A stretch of 64,000 bases of DNA, taken from NCBI RefSeq assembly GCF_008039555.1, contig NZ_VDUW01000005.1:1-64000 (forward strand), written 5' to 3'. The position numbers and the translations under genes were made by a program. Numbering within the stretch: position 1 is the stretch's first letter; the number at the start of each line of letters is the position of its first letter. Below are positions 1 to 7,966 of this stretch, piece by piece. A model generated the notes under the pieces. It was not told the origin of the DNA, did no database searches, and worked only from the letters and a program-made list of their open reading frames with translations. This DNA comes from Cerasibacillus terrae (GTDB taxonomy: Bacteria; Bacillota; Bacilli; Bacillales; Amphibacillaceae).

Positions 1-139
1 AAAAACATGTTAGAATCTTCCGAAATAAATACCCGAACATAAATATCACAAATAATCTTTATTAAGTGTTTGAGTAAATGTGAGAAAACAAGAGAAAATG
101 AAAGATATTTAAAGTATATAGAGGGAGGATTTTATAAAC

Positions 140-547
140 ATGTATAATCAAGAGCAATCAGATTATCAGCCTACGCAACCACAACATGGGGATATGAACA
201 GAAACCCGTCAACTTCAATGTATCAAAATTCAATGATGGATGAAGGACATAAGAAACATTTGCAGGATTTTTGTAAATCTTATAAGAATTATTACGTTGT
301 GATGGAGATGAATGATGGGAAGCAATATGAAGGAATCATCGTTAATATGGATAACGATAATGTATATCTCTTAATGCCTATTGGAGAAGGCCCGGATGAC
401 AATTCGCATCATTCGCATCATAACAGACAATATGGATATGGACCTGGATTTGGAGGAGGTTATGTCCCACGTCGATTTAGAAGATTCCATCCATTCTTTT
501 TCCCATTCTTTGGAATACGTCGCTTTTTCTTCCCATTTTTCTATTGA
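140..547 (+). CDS. Small protein with SH3-like core and Phe/Arg-rich tail
   Basis: A 135-residue protein of unknown function. Residues 1-40 are polar and rich in Gln, Asn and Met. Residues about 41-75 form a compact beta-type segment (VVMEMNDGKQYEGIIVNMDN) that looks like an Sm/SH3-like barrel. A His-rich stretch follows, then a Gly/Tyr segment and a tail dominated by Arg and Phe (VPRRFRRFHPFFFPFFG). The start follows GGGAGG with a rather long spacing, and a strong terminator closes the gene. Such tails occur in spore-coat and surface proteins of bacilli, so a coat role is possible but inferred. No signal peptide is visible. Confidence 0.75.
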   Translation: MYNQEQSDYQPTQPQHGDMNRNPSTSMYQNSMMDEGHKKHLQDFCKSYKNYYVVMEMNDGKQYEGIIVNMDNDNVYLLMPIGEGPDDNSHHSHHNRQYGYGPGFGGGYVPRRFRRFHPFFFPFFGIRRFFFPFFY

Positions 548-642
548 TTCATGTTTTTTTATGCCTACTACAACATATGAAATCTGTTTCTTAAAAATGT
601 AGGACTTTATCCAGTTACTAAAAATATGCTCTCGCCCTATGT

Positions 643-674
643 ATACAAATCCGGCACATTTGCTGGATTTGTAT
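643..674 (+). terminator. Rho-independent terminator
   Basis: A 10 bp stem, ATACAAATCC pairing with GGATTTGTAT, is followed by a run of T. It lies about 95 bases after the upstream 135-residue protein gene and ends that transcript. Confidence 0.85.
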
Positions 675-773
675 TTTTTTATCGTACACAACCTCCATCG
701 TTAATACCAAATACCCATTTCAATCATTTTTTTCAAATATCATGAGCTTAGGGACTGTACTATGTTTTCTTTC

Positions 774-1142
774 CTACCTCCATTCCAAAAATTCAATTCG
801 ATTTCCAAATGGATCAGAAAGATAAAAACGTTCTGCATTTGGTAAATTCTTATCAACGGTATAAAAATAGCCTTGTTCGTCTAAATATAATTTCATAGCA
901 GATAAGTGTTTCACACGAATGGCTGGATGAGCTTTTTTAGCAGGAGAAAAAGGATCCTCAATCCCGATATGAAGCTCAACATTGCCACAACGAAACCAAA
1001 CACCACCATTTTTCCTTAATGGATCTGGCTTTTCTATTTCTTTAAATCCTAATAAATCCCGATAAAACTGACGGGCAGTTTCCTCACTATTTGCCGGTGC
1101 TGCTAATTGAACATGATCCAATTTTTCGTAATGAAATTCCAC
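774..1142 (-). CDS. VOC family (glyoxalase/bleomycin-resistance fold) protein
   Basis: A 122-residue single-domain protein of the vicinal oxygen chelate superfamily. It opens with KLDHVQLAAP, contains FYRDLLGF in the first beta-alpha-beta module and ends with FYLSDPFGNRIEFLEW, the usual second-module signature. Metal ligand candidates are His10 and the C-terminal Glu. Members include lyases, dioxygenases and fosfomycin/bleomycin resistance proteins, and the substrate cannot be told here. The start is GTG with AAGGAG about 11 bases upstream; no in-frame ATG is better placed. It appears to be a single-gene unit. Confidence 0.85.
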   Translation of the reverse strand: MEFHYEKLDHVQLAAPANSEETARQFYRDLLGFKEIEKPDPLRKNGGVWFRCGNVELHIGIEDPFSPAKKAHPAIRVKHLSAMKLYLDEQGYFYTVDKNLPNAERFYLSDPFGNRIEFLEWR

Positions 1143-1263
1143 TTCATCACCATCTCCTTCATTTTTTTATCCACCCTTATTTTATAAGATTCTAGTTTAT
1201 AAGTATAATATCAAATTAAAATAATTTAGTATAACTTTTTATTATACTTACTAAATAAAAAAA

Positions 1264-1290
1264 GAAACCAGTTTTTATGTAACCGGTTTC
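1264..1290 (-). terminator. Terminator reading leftward
   Basis: GAAACCGGTT pairs with AACTGGTTTC on the minus strand and is followed by seven T residues. It could be the final terminator of the leftward structured RNA at 1332-1489. Confidence 0.75.
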
Positions 1291-1331
1291 ATTTAGATTC
1301 AAAAATATAGCCACATTTGCCGTATTTGCTA

Positions 1332-1489
1332 TAAAAAAGTTTTAAACCACCACTTCAACTAAGTGGGTGTTCGCAGAAACCTGACTGCCTTCCGCTCAAA
1401 GGCCGGCGTGACATTAGGGTCCCGATTTAAAACTCCCTATATTCACATTAGAGGTTAAAACTTAAATAAATACGTACAATGTAGCCTGT
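1332..1489 (-). ncRNA. Candidate structured non-coding RNA, possibly 6S RNA
   Basis: A GC-rich island in AT-rich intergenic DNA, transcribed leftward. It has a good sigma-A promoter (TTGCAT, 17 bp, TATTAT), no credible reading frame, nested hairpins (GCCTT/AAGGC inside GGGACC/GGTTTC) and a 3' hairpin, CCACTT with AAGTGG, followed by T-rich sequence. The size of about 160 nt suits 6S RNA. The segment AGTTTTAACC, about 30-40 nt from the predicted start, resembles the pRNA template region I remember for Bacillus subtilis 6S-1. The family assignment rests on memory and is uncertain; a transcribed structured RNA is more secure than its name. Confidence 0.5.
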
Positions 1490-1495
1490 GAATAT

Positions 1496-1524
1496 ATAAT
1501 ACACCAGCCTTTTAAAAAATGCAA
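1496..1524 (-). promoter_or_regulatory. Sigma-A promoter of the structured RNA
   Basis: On the minus strand the -35 TTGCAT (1519-1524) and the -10 TATTAT (1496-1501) are separated by exactly 17 bp. The expected start is near 1489. Confidence 0.7.
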
Positions 1525-1688
1525 TGTAAAAATTTCCCTTTTTAATCAAATCCCTCCCTTTTTTTCATTAAATTCATTTTTTCATAAAGAACAAAATCAT
1601 TTTGACGAACCAAACTTTTTTAAAAAATCCTGTATATTTTCCAGTACATTATAGAAACTAAAATTAATAAAGGATTTGAGGTGAACAT

Positions 1689-1838
1689 ATGAAATTAAAG
1701 AAATTTGCAGTTGGAATATTTGCTGCCATGCTTTTCACAGGGCTAGCCGCCTGTAATACAGCAAACGACGAACAGGAACCAGATCCAACGGAAGAACCAT
1801 CTGAACAACAACAAGAGAACCAGGATAATGCCGGCTAA
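1689..1838 (+). CDS. Very small acidic lipoprotein
   Basis: A 49-residue product. It has a Lys-rich N-terminus (MKLKKF), a hydrophobic segment and the lipobox GLAAC, giving lipidation at Cys21 and release of a mature peptide of about 29 residues made almost entirely of Asn, Asp, Glu, Gln and Pro. The start has GAGGTG a few bases upstream. It would be anchored on the outer face of the membrane. It stands alone with no obvious partner, and its function is unknown. The clear lipobox and ribosome binding site argue that it is real. Confidence 0.75.
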   Translation: MKLKKFAVGIFAAMLFTGLAACNTANDEQEPDPTEEPSEQQQENQDNAG

Positions 1839-1926
1839 ATAAAAAATTCCTCCTTTGAATTCCCTCATTCTTTTTCATTGCAAAAATGAGGAAAATTTTT
1901 TGTCTATATCGGGGTTTCAGTCCTTT

Positions 1927-2081
1927 TATCGTAAATTAACTGGCTGAAAGACCTCCACATCAAGAATTCGAGCTACTCAAGAATTATAGGTGGAGGTCAA
2001 CAGCCATTAAAGGCCCGATTCGTTCAACTAACAATCAAGGGGAGATGAAAAAACTCCCACTGATTGAAGCTTCACTTTATT
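1927..2081 (-). repeat. Dispersed structured repeat, copy 1 (inverted)
   Basis: One of eight copies in the window of an element of about 155 bp, and the only one on the minus strand. In its own orientation it starts TAAAGTGAAGCTTCAATCAG, contains TGTTAGTTGAACGAATCGGG and ends near ACGATAAAA. The left hairpin (CAGTGGGAG with CTCCC) is partly decayed here. Confidence 0.9.
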
Positions 2082-2109
2082 AAAATACCTACTTTTATAT
2101 TGGAATTTC

Positions 2110-2298
2110 CTATTTCTTTTCTCCATGGAGCATACGCCATGTTTCTTCAACACCGGGAACGGCTTTATCGAGGACGGCACTTTTTTGATTATGGTTCCAC
2201 CAATTTCCCCATTTTCGGTTGGTTTCCTCTTGGGAGTCCTCTGGATCAAAAATCATGACACTTTTCATATCTTTAAACACTTCAATTGCCTTTTTCAT
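2110..2298 (-). CDS. Small protein coupled to the DnaC-like gene
   Basis: A 62-residue protein with no recognised domain, rich in charged residues and Trp (KWGNWWNHNQ). The start ATG has AGGGAG about nine bases upstream and overlaps the end of the DnaC-like gene by 17 bases, which suggests translational coupling within the same leftward unit. It ends just before the dispersed repeat at 1927-2081. It could be a small phage-type accessory protein. Confidence is moderate because of its length. Confidence 0.5.
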   Translation of the reverse strand: MKKAIEVFKDMKSVMIFDPEDSQEETNRKWGNWWNHNQKSAVLDKAVPGVEETWRMLHGEKK

Positions 2299-3109
2299 AA
2301 TGCACTCTCCCTCTCATTCGATAATCTACTCCATTCATATGAACCACTTCTGTACCATCCATGATTCGTGAAAGATTACGTCCATTTACCTTTTTCTTCA
2401 ATTGTTCTCCATTCAAATTTGTCGTGTAAATGGTCGGCTTTCCTTGACGACTATCTAATACTTCAAAAAGTTTCGTATGTGTCCAGTTATCATCTGATTT
2501 CTTTTTATTCGTATACTCTGTTCCTAAATCATCTAGAACAAATAAATCAACACTTTCAATTAATTCAAGAATCATCGCTTCATTAAAATTGGTTGTTCCA
2601 CTATATGTCTGTCTAATTTTAGTTAGTAATTTAGGAACAGATAAAAATAAGCAGCTATAACCCTGTTTCATCAATTCTTTCGTAATTGCAACGGCTAGAT
2701 GGCTCTTACCAACTCCAAAGCCCCCGACAAATAATAGATTCGTTGAAGTCTCCGGATGAAAATCCTTTGCATATTGAATCATATCTTTTTTTACCTTTTT
2801 CAAACTATCTGTCCGCACTTGAAAAGTTTCGAAAGCAGCTCTTTGTAGAGACGTATTAATCAATGAATGTCCTTGAAAAAGTTTTGCTAATTTCTTTTGT
2901 TTTTGTTGTTTATTAGTTTGAAGTACTTTTCTCACAATTTCCATATCCTTACATTTACATCCTTCATGGACAGCAACTTTCCTTCCACGATATGGACCGA
3001 ATGGAATCACCATCTCCTTTTGGATCACGGGATGTTGACACGTTTTGCAAATGAATTTCTTTAATACTTTTACGGATTGTTTTCCCATCATTTGTTGAAT
3101 TGATTTCAC
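2282..3109 (-). CDS. DnaC/DnaI-like helicase loader ATPase (phage type)
   Basis: A 275-residue AAA+ ATPase of the DnaC/DnaI/IstB group. Cys residues at the N-terminus (ICKTCQHP, HEGCKCK) may bind zinc. Walker A is GGFGVGKSHLA, Walker B is LFVLDDLGTE, and the sensor region is TIYTTNLN. DnaC-like proteins load the replicative helicase onto an origin. The start is GTG, seven bases after AGGAGG. It follows a DnaD-like gene 11 bases upstream, the usual order of phage and conjugative-element replication modules. The chromosomal loader DnaI lies elsewhere in bacilli, so this copy is probably prophage-derived. No integrase or structural genes are nearby. Confidence 0.85.
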   Translation of the reverse strand: MKSIQQMMGKQSVKVLKKFICKTCQHPVIQKEMVIPFGPYRGRKVAVHEGCKCKDMEIVRKVLQTNKQQKQKKLAKLFQGHSLINTSLQRAAFETFQVRTDSLKKVKKDMIQYAKDFHPETSTNLLFVGGFGVGKSHLAVAITKELMKQGYSCLFLSVPKLLTKIRQTYSGTTNFNEAMILELIESVDLFVLDDLGTEYTNKKKSDDNWTHTKLFEVLDSRQGKPTIYTTNLNGEQLKKKVNGRNLSRIMDGTEVVHMNGVDYRMRGRVHYEKGN

Positions 3110-3120
3110 ATGACATCCTC

Positions 3121-3636
3121 CTAAAATCCAAGATTATATGTGTAAACATGATTTTTAATCTTTGTAATCTGATTCTTTTTGTTTTCATGTCTTTTTTTTA
3201 ATGTATTGTTCTTCCCTTCTTTTCTTCTTTCTTTCTTATTAGTTGTTAATTGCCTGTTATCAGCCTGTTGTTTATCTGCCTTTTTACCTGTTTTTAATCT
3301 ATACTGACCTTGATAAGACTCCCAATTCACAATCGTGATTAAGCGATTTCTGTTCGTTGATTCATCTGTTAAAAATTCATACTTTTTAAATCGTACTAAT
3401 GCAGTTCTTACCTTTTGAATCGTAATTTGCTTTCCTGCCTTTTCCGCAATCCGTGGTAAACTAGTCACAAACTGTCCTGGCAGCGCTTCATATTTCTCCC
3501 CTTTCCATTCCCATTCCCTTCGTTCATGATTTGCCATTAATAGAAGTGTAATGAGAATGGTTTTTTGCTCTGGTGTTGAATCTGTCCAAATCGGCTTATG
3601 TAATAATTCTCGATATAATTTGATCCATCCATACAT
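3121..3636 (-). CDS. DnaD-like phage replisome organizer
   Basis: A 171-residue protein starting MYGWIKLYRELLHKPIW, typical of the N-terminal winged-helix domain of phage replisome organizers and DnaD-like proteins. It also carries the LPGQFVTSLPRIAEKAG and IQKVRTALVRFKKYEFL elements. The C-terminal 50 residues are highly basic and low in complexity (KKERRKEGKNNTLKKRHE). Such proteins bind origin DNA and recruit the helicase loader. The adjoining downstream gene is the loader, so the two form a replication initiation pair. It is shorter than many homologues, lacking a clear second DnaD domain. Confidence 0.75.
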   Translation of the reverse strand: MYGWIKLYRELLHKPIWTDSTPEQKTILITLLLMANHERREWEWKGEKYEALPGQFVTSLPRIAEKAGKQITIQKVRTALVRFKKYEFLTDESTNRNRLITIVNWESYQGQYRLKTGKKADKQQADNRQLTTNKKERRKEGKNNTLKKRHENKKNQITKIKNHVYTYNLGF

Positions 3637-3760
3637 ATGGACACACCCCTTTTAAAATAAAATATTCCCTTCATTTAAATAATCGAATAAATATATAAAA
3701 AGGGGGCAAGTTTTGTAAAAAAATCTTTTCATATCATTTGTTACTAATACCACCAACAAG

Positions 3761-4219
3761 CTATTCATTACCGAAAACACTCGTTTCACATAATAAGGGA
3801 ACGATTAACCCCTATTCATTACCAAAAATCACTGCAGCACAAAATACGGGAACGATTAGCTCCTATTCATTACCAAAAACACTCGTTCCACATAATAAGG
3901 GAACGATTAGCTCCTATTCATTACCAAAAACACTCATTCCACATAATAAGGGAACGATTAGCTCCTATTCATTACCGAAAACACTCATTCCACATAATAA
4001 GGGAACGATTAGCTCCTATTCATTACCAAAAACACTCATTCCACATAATATGGGAACGATTAACCCCTATTCATTACCAAAAACACTCGTTCCACATAAT
4101 ACGGGAACGATTAGCTCCTATTCATTACCGAAAACACTCGTTCCACATAATAAGGGAACGATTAGCTCCTATTCATTACCGAAAATACTTGCTGCACAAA
4201 ATATGGGAACGATTAAAAC
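3761..4219 (+). repeat. Tandem array of nine 51 bp units
   Basis: Nine contiguous units of exactly 51 bp begin at 3761, 3812, 3863, 3914, 3965, 4016, 4067, 4118 and 4169. Each starts CTATTCATTACC and contains GGGAACGATTA near its end. The units differ by a few substitutions; units 2 and 9 share a variant (GCAGCACAAAATA or close). Because 51 is divisible by three, a long frame stays open with a 17-residue repeat (SYSLPKTLVPHNKGTIS). It has no credible ribosome binding site and only a TTG start, so I treat the array as non-coding. A second 9 x 51 bp array lies at 37455-37913. Confidence 0.95.
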
Positions 4220-4334
4220 ATAATTACACGAAATACTTGTAGGATTTCTCATAATTCATGTATATCGACTGCAAATAACAGCAACATATTTATGCTTTTC
4301 TGTAAAAGCTCAACAATTCTCCGAAAAAACAAAA

Positions 4335-4363
4335 AAATCCCTCCGCATCTGCGTGAGAGATTT
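4335..4363 (-). terminator. Terminator of the sulfur operon
   Basis: A hairpin with AAATC-CTC pairing to GAG-GATTT around CGCA/TGCG is followed on the minus strand by a T-rich run. It lies about 50 bases after the TauE-family gene. Confidence 0.8.
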
Positions 4364-4413
4364 AAGTTTGTAAATCATTTTTTTATAAATTTTTCTTTTG
4401 AACATACTCTAAT

Positions 4414-5196
4414 TTAAAAAACATCTAACCAAATTTTTACCGCTGTTCCTAAAATAAGAATAGCAAGAATCCATTGCAAAATTTTTGTATTCATTTTTTG
4501 TCCTGCTTTTGCACCAAGTGGGGCTGCAATGAGGCTTGCGACAATCATAATAAGTGCTGGAACATAAAGAATTTGTCCGGTTAAAATTTTCCCAGCGGTA
4601 GATCCAATCGATGATATGAAGGTGATAGCTAATGATGTTGCAATTGTCATTCGTGTCGGTATTTTTAATACAACAAGCATGATTGGAACAAGAATAAATG
4701 CCCCGGCTGCTCCCACAATCCCTGCACCAATTCCGACAATAAAGGCTAACGATGCTGCTAATCCTTTATTAAAAGTCACTTGATCTAATGGGATATCATC
4801 GAGGCCTTTCTTCGGGATAAACATCATGATAGCCGCAATAGTTGCAAGCACACCATAGACTACATTCACCCCTCCAGCACTCATAAATTGAGAGCCATAT
4901 CCACCGATGAAACTTCCAAGCAAAATACTAGTTCCCATATATATAATCAAATTTTTATTTAAATAGCCACCTTTACGATAGGCCCAAACTCCACCAATTG
5001 TCGCAAAGAAAACTTGAATCGCACTAATTCCTGAAACTTCATGGGATGTGAAAGTTGAAAGTCCTAATAATCCCGGAATATATAAAAGCAAAGGATATTT
5101 AATAATGGAACCACCAATTCCAACCATTCCAGAAATAAATGATCCGACAAATCCAATCAGAAAAATAACAATGATAAATATCAAACTATATTCCAT
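4414..5196 (-). CDS. TauE/SafE family sulfite exporter-like permease
   Basis: A 260-residue integral membrane protein of the TauE/SafE family, with about eight hydrophobic segments and the family pattern [18 protein letters not shown] near the N-terminus and [17 protein letters not shown] in the second half. The family exports sulfite, sulfoacetate or related anions. It is the last gene of a leftward unit after a rhodanese-MBL protein and a rhodanese, the same content as the yrkF-yrkH-yrkJ group of Bacillus subtilis. A likely job is to expel sulfite made by persulfide oxidation. A hairpin in the 130-base gap before it could lower its expression. Confidence 0.85.
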   Translation of the reverse strand: MEYSLIFIIVIFLIGFVGSFISGMVGIGGSIIKYPLLLYIPGLLGLSTFTSHEVSGISAIQVFFATIGGVWAYRKGGYLNKNLIIYMGTSILLGSFIGGYGSQFMSAGGVNVVYGVLATIAAIMMFIPKKGLDDIPLDQVTFNKGLAASLAFIVGIGAGIVGAAGAFILVPIMLVVLKIPTRMTIATSLAITFISSIGSTAGKILTGQILYVPALIMIVASLIAAPLGAKAGQKMNTKILQWILAILILGTAVKIWLDVF

Positions 5197-5267
5197 TTAA
5201 AACTCCCCCTAAAGATAAGGAGACCTTTTAAGCGAAGGACACCTTACTAGCTTATTCCGTTTTATAA

Positions 5268-5291
5268 GAAGGATCTGCTTTCAGATCCTTC
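5268..5291 (-). terminator. Intercistronic hairpin
   Basis: A perfect 10 bp stem GAAGGATCTG/CAGATCCTTC with a 4-base loop lies between the rhodanese-MBL gene and the TauE gene. The following run (TTATAAAA) is poor in T, so it may act as an attenuator or mRNA stabiliser rather than a full terminator. Confidence 0.55.
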
Positions 5292-5327
5292 CCTCTTCAT
5301 AGCAAACCAATTGGGAGTTCTTTTACC

Positions 5328-6458
5328 TTATGCTTCAATCGCACAGCGGTTTGGTCCAGATTCCATTTCTCGTTGTTTTTCTAATTCTGGGTCCATTTTC
5401 CCCATATTTGTTTGGCGAATTTCTTGATATGCATTCGGTTGTGGTGGAAGATCATCTGTCACTAACTTACGAAATGCTGTCTCATCTTCCACTTGAAGCC
5501 CAGAATTTTCCTTGTATAGGTCACCTAAATGAGCGGAAACCGAACCATCTTTACTTAATTCCTCAATAAAGGAAAAATGTGCTGGTAAAACCATTAAATC
5601 ATCTGATAATGCTTTATAGCGACTGTATAATGTTTCCCTTAAATCACCAACCCAATCTTCTGCCATACCAGCTAAATCAGGTCTACCAATCGATTTGACA
5701 AATAAAATATCTCCCGTTAATAAATATTTTCCGTCCACAATTAAAGAAGTACTTCCGATTGTGTGGCCTGGTGAATACAGTGGTTCCACACTTACTGTCG
5801 TATTTCCAACCGTAATATCATTTCCTTCTTCTAGAGGTGTATAATCAAATGTCACTTCTGTCGCATCTTTTGGTGGTAGATGATATATTCCACCTACTTT
5901 TTCAGCCAATTTTCTTCCACCAGAAATATGGTCTGCATGTAAATGGGTATCAATGGTATGTTTGATTGTTACGTTTTTTTCCTTGGCAAATGCTTCGAAA
6001 ACATCTGTCATACGAACCGGATCAACAACAGCCGCTTCTCCATTCGATTCAATAAAATAGGACAAGCAACCTTTCCCTAAGCGAACAAATTGGTATAGGC
6101 TCCCCCCATCTTTTAAGTCGCCAATTTTAACTGGCTCGAGGTGCTCACTCCAAGCCTTCATTCCACCTTTAAAATCATATACATCCTTAAACCCTATTTT
6201 TTCAAGCTTTCCTACTAGATTTGTAGATCCACTTCCTTTAGCACATACCACGACGATTTCTTGTTCTTTAGCAATTTTCCCTTCCAATTTTTCTACATTG
6301 TCAATGATTTCTGCATAGGGTTCATTTCTATAAGTCACATGAACCCCCTCTATTTTCCACTTTTCAAACTCTTCTCGTTTGCGAAGATCTAGAATAAAAA
6401 TTTCTTCCTGATTCATAATTTTTTTCGCTAATTGATGAGCTGTCATTACTTTTGGCAT
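5328..6458 (-). CDS. Rhodanese-MBL persulfide dioxygenase-like protein
   Basis: A 376-residue fusion. Residues 1-110 are a rhodanese domain with the active-site loop CAKGSGS. Residues about 120-320 are a metallo-beta-lactamase fold of the ETHE1 type with [19 protein letters not shown] and LTGDILF. ETHE1/CstB-type enzymes oxidise glutathione, CoA or low-molecular-weight persulfides to sulfite, and the rhodanese module handles thiosulfate. CstB has the domains in the other order, so this is closer to YrkH-type proteins. Its neighbours supply sulfur transfer (rhodanese) and sulfite export (TauE). It is probably cytosolic and iron-dependent. A CsoR/CstR-like operator lies upstream of the operon. 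Confidence 0.85.
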   Translation of the reverse strand: MPKVMTAHQLAKKIMNQEEIFILDLRKREEFEKWKIEGVHVTYRNEPYAEIIDNVEKLEGKIAKEQEIVVVCAKGSGSTNLVGKLEKIGFKDVYDFKGGMKAWSEHLEPVKIGDLKDGGSLYQFVRLGKGCLSYFIESNGEAAVVDPVRMTDVFEAFAKEKNVTIKHTIDTHLHADHISGGRKLAEKVGGIYHLPPKDATEVTFDYTPLEEGNDITVGNTTVSVEPLYSPGHTIGSTSLIVDGKYLLTGDILFVKSIGRPDLAGMAEDWVGDLRETLYSRYKALSDDLMVLPAHFSFIEELSKDGSVSAHLGDLYKENSGLQVEDETAFRKLVTDDLPPQPNAYQEIRQTNMGKMDPELEKQREMESGPNRCAIEA

Positions 6459-6530
6459 TTAAAAATCCCCTCTCCTTTAAATCTGTTTAACCCTTGATTA
6501 CCTGCCCGCTTCAATCACTGTTTTAACCTC

Positions 6531-7022
6531 TTATTCCTTATTCGGTATACCTGTGTCCACTGGTCCATCCCAAGAAATCATTCCAGGCACAATATTAAAA
6601 ACATGTTCATACCCAGACTCCATTAAAATTCTTGCTGCGAAATCACTGCGATTTCCTGTCCGGCAAATGATATGCACTTCCTTATCTTTCGGGATTTTGT
6701 CCATGTTCGCCTCTAATTCCCCTAGAGGAATTAAAACAGCACCAGGAACATGACTAACTGCATATTCAAAATCCTCCCGAACATCCAGGACATATAAATC
6801 ATCGTCTTTTTCATATTTTTTTGTAAAGTCTTCTAAAGACATAATGTAGTTTCGTTCCATGGTATCGCTCTTTTCTGTTCTAGTTTCTTTTCGAATATAA
6901 TGTTTTCCACTTACTTCTCTGTCACCAAAATACGAACTACGCATGTCATTTGCCAATACTTTTAGTTCTTTAGCAAATTTTTTATCTGAAGTAAGTATCT
7001 CTAGTACTTCCCCCTTATTCAT
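6531..7022 (-). CDS. Rhodanese protein, downstream part of a TusA-rhodanese fusion
   Basis: A 163-residue product. Residues about 65-160 form a rhodanese domain with the active-site loop CRTGNRS. Residues 1-45 (MNKGEVLEILTSD through HYIRK) match the C-terminal half of a TusA sulfur-carrier domain. The missing N-terminal half lies directly upstream in the same frame, separated only by one TAG codon (7026-7028). The ancestral gene was therefore a YrkF-like TusA-rhodanese fusion, 6531-7112. The internal ATG has AGAAGG eight bases before it, so reinitiation could still produce the rhodanese. It would pass sulfane sulfur to or from the adjacent MBL enzyme. Confidence 0.8.
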   Translation of the reverse strand: MNKGEVLEILTSDKKFAKELKVLANDMRSSYFGDREVSGKHYIRKETRTEKSDTMERNYIMSLEDFTKKYEKDDDLYVLDVREDFEYAVSHVPGAVLIPLGELEANMDKIPKDKEVHIICRTGNRSDFAARILMESGYEHVFNIVPGMISWDGPVDTGIPNKE

Positions 7023-7025
7023 TTT

Positions 7026-7112
7026 CTATACCTTCTCTTTAATATGTAAAAGAGCCTGCTCATTTGTATCTTGTGTAACATCTAATTGTTCATTTACTTT
7101 AAAATCCATCAT
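7026..7112 (-). pseudogene. N-terminal TusA fragment cut off by an amber codon
   Basis: A 28-codon frame, with AGGAGG four bases before its first ATG and seven before a second, that reads DFKVNEQLDV and then VTQDTNEQALLHIKEKV before TAG. This is the start of a TusA domain, but the expected CPxP active-site motif is replaced by NEQA, so the sulfur-carrying Cys is gone. The frame continues after the TAG into the rhodanese gene (KMNKGEVLEI). A Glu codon (GAG/GAA) to TAG change would explain the break. The leader may now serve only to load ribosomes for the next start. Confidence 0.7.
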
Positions 7113-7266
7113 AATTCCTCCTACACCCTTAAAAGTTAACACTACCTATCCAGTATAAACGATTGATTCACTAGAAGAGAATGTTATGATTGGATTTTTA
7201 TTATCATGAGATTCGTTTTGAAGTGTACATTTTTTAAAAAATTATGCAGCACACAAGCTCTTTTAC

Positions 7267-7282
7267 ATACCTATATGGGTAT
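7267..7282. promoter_or_regulatory. CsoR/CstR-type operator
   Basis: ATACC-TATATG-GGTAT is a 16 bp dyad of the kind bound by CsoR, CstR and related four-helix repressors. It is about 155 bases upstream of the TusA-rhodanese/MBL/TauE operon, next to a possible -35 TTTACA on the minus strand. CstR controls persulfide detoxification operons in Firmicutes, which fits the genes. No CsoR-family gene lies in the window. Confidence 0.6.
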
Positions 7283-7400
7283 TATTTAATGTAAAAAAAT
7301 AGGTTATTCCTATGAACAACTTGTTTACGATATTAAACCACAGAAAGGTTTTTGTCAATCATTAAAACTTACCAAAAATGATCCATTCAAAAATAACAAA

Positions 7401-7433
7401 AGCAACATCCGTATAAGAACAGGATGTTGCTTC
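7401..7433 (-). terminator. Terminator after the sppA-RDD unit
   Basis: AAGCAACATCC pairs with GGATGTTGCTT, followed on the minus strand by TTGTTATTTTTG. It lies just past the end of the RDD-family gene. Confidence 0.8.
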
Positions 7434-7448
7434 ATATAATACATTTTT

Positions 7449-7943
7449 CTAATACGAAAGTTCCCCTACAACTTCATTGGATGCTTCATGAACGACAATC
7501 GTATCGGCGATCATATCATGGATTCCTCTTTTCTGTTTATCAAAAGCAATGATAAGATACAGGATTTTTGCTATTCCAAACACACGGTAGAAAAATCGTC
7601 CAATCACTTCCCGAAAGAGAACATCATTCCATGTTAGTGGAGTCCCATCTTTTCGCATGACCTTTAAACCAAAAATCATTTTTCCTAATGTCTGGCCAAA
7701 ATATTTTGTCATCAAAACAAAATAGATAAAAAAGATAAGCACAGCAATTATCCCTGTATATGTCCAGCCTAATGGACTTGCCGTATCCAACGCAGAAAAT
7801 GGATTTAATAGGATCGTACTGATGCTTGATGTTACGAGTACATCCACCATATATGCCCAGAACCGCATCCAAAAACCTGCATAGCGAATAGTACTGGGAC
7901 TGGATACATGGGAATTTCTTTTATCTTCTTGAATTTCCGTCAT
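7449..7943 (-). CDS. yteJ: RDD family membrane protein
   Basis: A 164-residue membrane protein with an RDD domain. RYAGFWMRFWAYMVDVL at residues about 20-36 holds the Arg and Asp that name the family, followed by two or three hydrophobic segments and LGKMIFGLKVMRKDG. Some RDD proteins act as Na+/H+ antiporters; the role of most is unknown. It follows sppA by 23 bases, the conserved sppA-yteJ pair of bacilli. In Bacillus subtilis YteJ is reported to modulate SppA, so a regulatory partnership is likely. The start has GAGGAGG seven bases before the ATG. Confidence 0.85.
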   Translation of the reverse strand: MTEIQEDKRNSHVSSPSTIRYAGFWMRFWAYMVDVLVTSSISTILLNPFSALDTASPLGWTYTGIIAVLIFFIYFVLMTKYFGQTLGKMIFGLKVMRKDGTPLTWNDVLFREVIGRFFYRVFGIAKILYLIIAFDKQKRGIHDMIADTIVVHEASNEVVGELSY

Positions 7944-7966
7944 ATCATTTCCTCCTCATTACCATA

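Noticed and set aside
1332..1489. Rightward transcription of the structured RNA
   Set aside because: GTGTTCGC on the plus strand recalls 6S 5' ends, but no promoter or terminator fits that direction, while the minus strand has both.
1927..2081. Dispersed repeat as a classical MITE with terminal inverted repeats
   Set aside because: The two ends (TAAAGTGAAAC and CTGCGATA) are not inverted copies of each other; only subterminal hairpins are found.
3761..4219. Array as a possible CRISPR
   Set aside because: The units are head to tail with no unique spacers and differ only by point changes; no cas genes are nearby. The same holds for 37455-37913.
3738..4223. A 161-codon open frame across the first 51 bp array
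   Set aside because: It has only a TTG start, no ribosome site and a pure 17-residue repeat. The frame stays open only because 51 is a multiple of three.
7026..7028. TAG as pyrrolysine, or TAA/TAG as reassigned codons
   Set aside because: The two single-stop breaks use different codons (TAG and TAA), and TAA and TAG both serve as ordinary stops in intact genes here.
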